A DNA stretch of 64,000 nucleotides, from positions 1,922,001-1,986,000 of the forward strand of contig NZ_CP071445.1 in assembly GCF_017352195.1 (NCBI RefSeq), given 5' to 3'. Shown in pieces: positions 63,210 through 64,000 of the stretch (position 1 is the first letter of the stretch; every line of letters starts with the position of its first letter). Under the pieces are notes generated by a model. The model saw only the letters and a list, made by a program, of their open reading frames with translations. It was not told where the DNA came from and ran no database searches. The DNA comes from Sedimentibacter sp. zth1 (lineage in GTDB: Bacteria; Bacillota; Clostridia; Tissierellales; Sedimentibacteraceae). Made by a program: the position numbers and the translations under genes.

Positions 63210-64000
63210 CTAAATATTAAAGTATCCTATATTTGCACCAACTTTTTTAAGTTTTTCCACAATATTAGAATATCCTCTTTTTATGTGATATACATCTGAT
63301 ATTATAGTTTCACCTTCTGATACCAATCCAGCCAAAATTAGAGATGCACCCGCCCTTAAATCAGTTGCCTTAACATGTGCTCCACTAAGAGTTATAGGAC
63401 CATCTATTATTGCACTATTAGCCTCAATTTTTATTTTAGCACCTAATCGTCTAAGTTCATTAACATGCATAAATCTATTTTCAAAAATAGTTTCATTTAT
63501 TATACTTACCCCTTCAGACATAGACAATAACGTCATAAATTGCGCTTGCATGTCTGTAGGAAATCCAGGATAAGGTAAAGTTTTTATATCACACGCTTTT
63601 AATTGTCCTTTTGATGTTACTGTTATGCTATTTCCTTTTTCCGTAATGTCAGCCCCTACTTCTTTAAGTTTCGCTATTACAGATTGTACATGATTTACAT
63701 TTAAATTTTCAATACTTAACTTTCCACCAGTAACAAGTGCTGCTATCATATATGTTCCAGCTTCAATTCTATCTGGTATAACAGTGTACTCTGTCGCATG
63801 AAGCTTCTTAACTCCTGTTATAATTATTGTTCCAGTTCCGGCTCCTTCTATTTTACCACCCATAGAGTTTATAAAATTAGCTAAATCAACTATTTCCGGT
63901 TCTTCTGCAGAATTTTCAAGTATAGTAATTCCGTCAGCTAAACAAGCCGCCATCATTATGTTTTCCGTTGCCCCTACGCTAGGAAAATCTAAATATATCG
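63210..64000 (-). CDS. murA: UDP-N-acetylglucosamine 1-carboxyvinyltransferase, C-terminal part (cut by window edge)
   Basis: The frame stays open to the right window edge, so the N-terminus is missing; codons before the ATG at 63956 continue the MurA sequence ([14 protein letters not shown]). The visible 263 residues are the larger part of an inside-out EPT alpha/beta fold: [25 protein letters not shown] (catalytic Asp) and [15 protein letters not shown]. MurA adds enolpyruvate to UDP-GlcNAc, the first step of peptidoglycan synthesis. The active-site Cys loop is outside the window. MurA1 versus MurA2/MurZ cannot be told. Confidence 0.95.
   Translation of the reverse strand, partial: IYLDFPSVGATENIMMAACLADGITILENSAEEPEIVDLANFINSMGGKIEGAGTGTIIITGVKKLHATEYTVIPDRIEAGTYMIAALVTGGKLSIENLNVNHVQSVIAKLKEVGADITEKGNSITVTSKGQLKACDIKTLPYPGFPTDMQAQFMTLLSMSEGVSIINETIFENRFMHVNELRRLGAKIKIEANSAIIDGPITLSGAHVKATDLRAGASLILAGLVSEGETIISDVYHIKRGYSNIVEKLKKVGANIGYFNI

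Overview
The window reads as a piece of chromosome from a low-GC, spore-forming anaerobe of the Clostridia/Tissierellia type. The reasons are the strongly AT-rich sequence (judged by eye), the sporulation-linked genes spoVT, spoVG and ricT, small ferredoxin and rubredoxin genes, a leuS T-box, frequent TTG/GTG starts with strong AGGAGG-type ribosome sites, and two gene blocks in Bacillus subtilis order. No plasmid, phage, insertion sequence, CRISPR array, rRNA or tRNA was seen. Nearly all genes lie on the minus strand. The plus-strand exceptions are the MFS transporter, a YpsA/DUF1273-like gene, a CobS-like gene, rubredoxin and an 85-aa unknown.

Layout. 1-4.6 kb: a cut metallophosphoesterase, the YhaN/YhaO (SbcC/SbcD-like) DNA-repair pair and a GNAT acetyltransferase. 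4.7-9 kb: an MFS transporter, an M18 aminopeptidase, a lipoprotein and a LacI-type regulator. 9.07-9.24 kb: an unannotated structured RNA with its own near-consensus promoter, best read as 6S RNA. 9.3-13.1 kb: a short FtsH-like protease, ispF, ispD and trpS. 13.3-21.4 kb: YpsA-like, rlmH, a degenerate CobS-like membrane protein, a CmpB-type membrane protein, an LTA-synthase-like enzyme, leuS with a Leu T-box, and rubredoxin. 21.4-29.6 kb: a Gram-positive Tad-type pilus/secretion operon with CpaE-, CpaB-, CpaF-, TadB- and TadC-like proteins, two tiny pilin-like peptides and two TadE-like proteins. 29.6-32.8 kb: amidohydrolase, PHP phosphatase, an unknown Cys-containing small protein and ferredoxin.

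32.9-37.9 kb follows the B. subtilis yaaO-tmk-yaaQ-holB-yaaT block (without yaaR), preceded by two small membrane proteins. 38-44.6 kb holds a beta-CASP RNase-like protein and two tandem ATPase-permease fusion ABC exporters. 44.8-53.5 kb follows purR-spoVG-glmU-pth-mfd-(prsA-like)-spoVT. purR has a predicted self-regulating pair of PurBoxes over its promoter. 53.5-54.2 kb is a DUF4397 protein.

54.2-63.1 kb is a nucleoside-salvage operon. A BMP-type lipoprotein and the NupO/P/Q-like ABC transporter import nucleosides, and DeoD and a nucleoside hydrolase split the glycosidic bond. Ribokinase traps the ribose released by hydrolysis. An ADP-ribosylglycohydrolase-fold protein sits inside the operon. 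The window ends in the 3' part of murA.

The most interesting points are the unannotated 6S-like RNA, the two paralogous 48-51 aa peptides in the pilin position of a Tad locus that lacks a recognisable Flp pilin and prepilin peptidase, the hairpin between the ribosome site and start of the first of them, the ADP-ribosylglycohydrolase in nucleoside salvage, and the CobS-like protein that has lost its catalytic signature.
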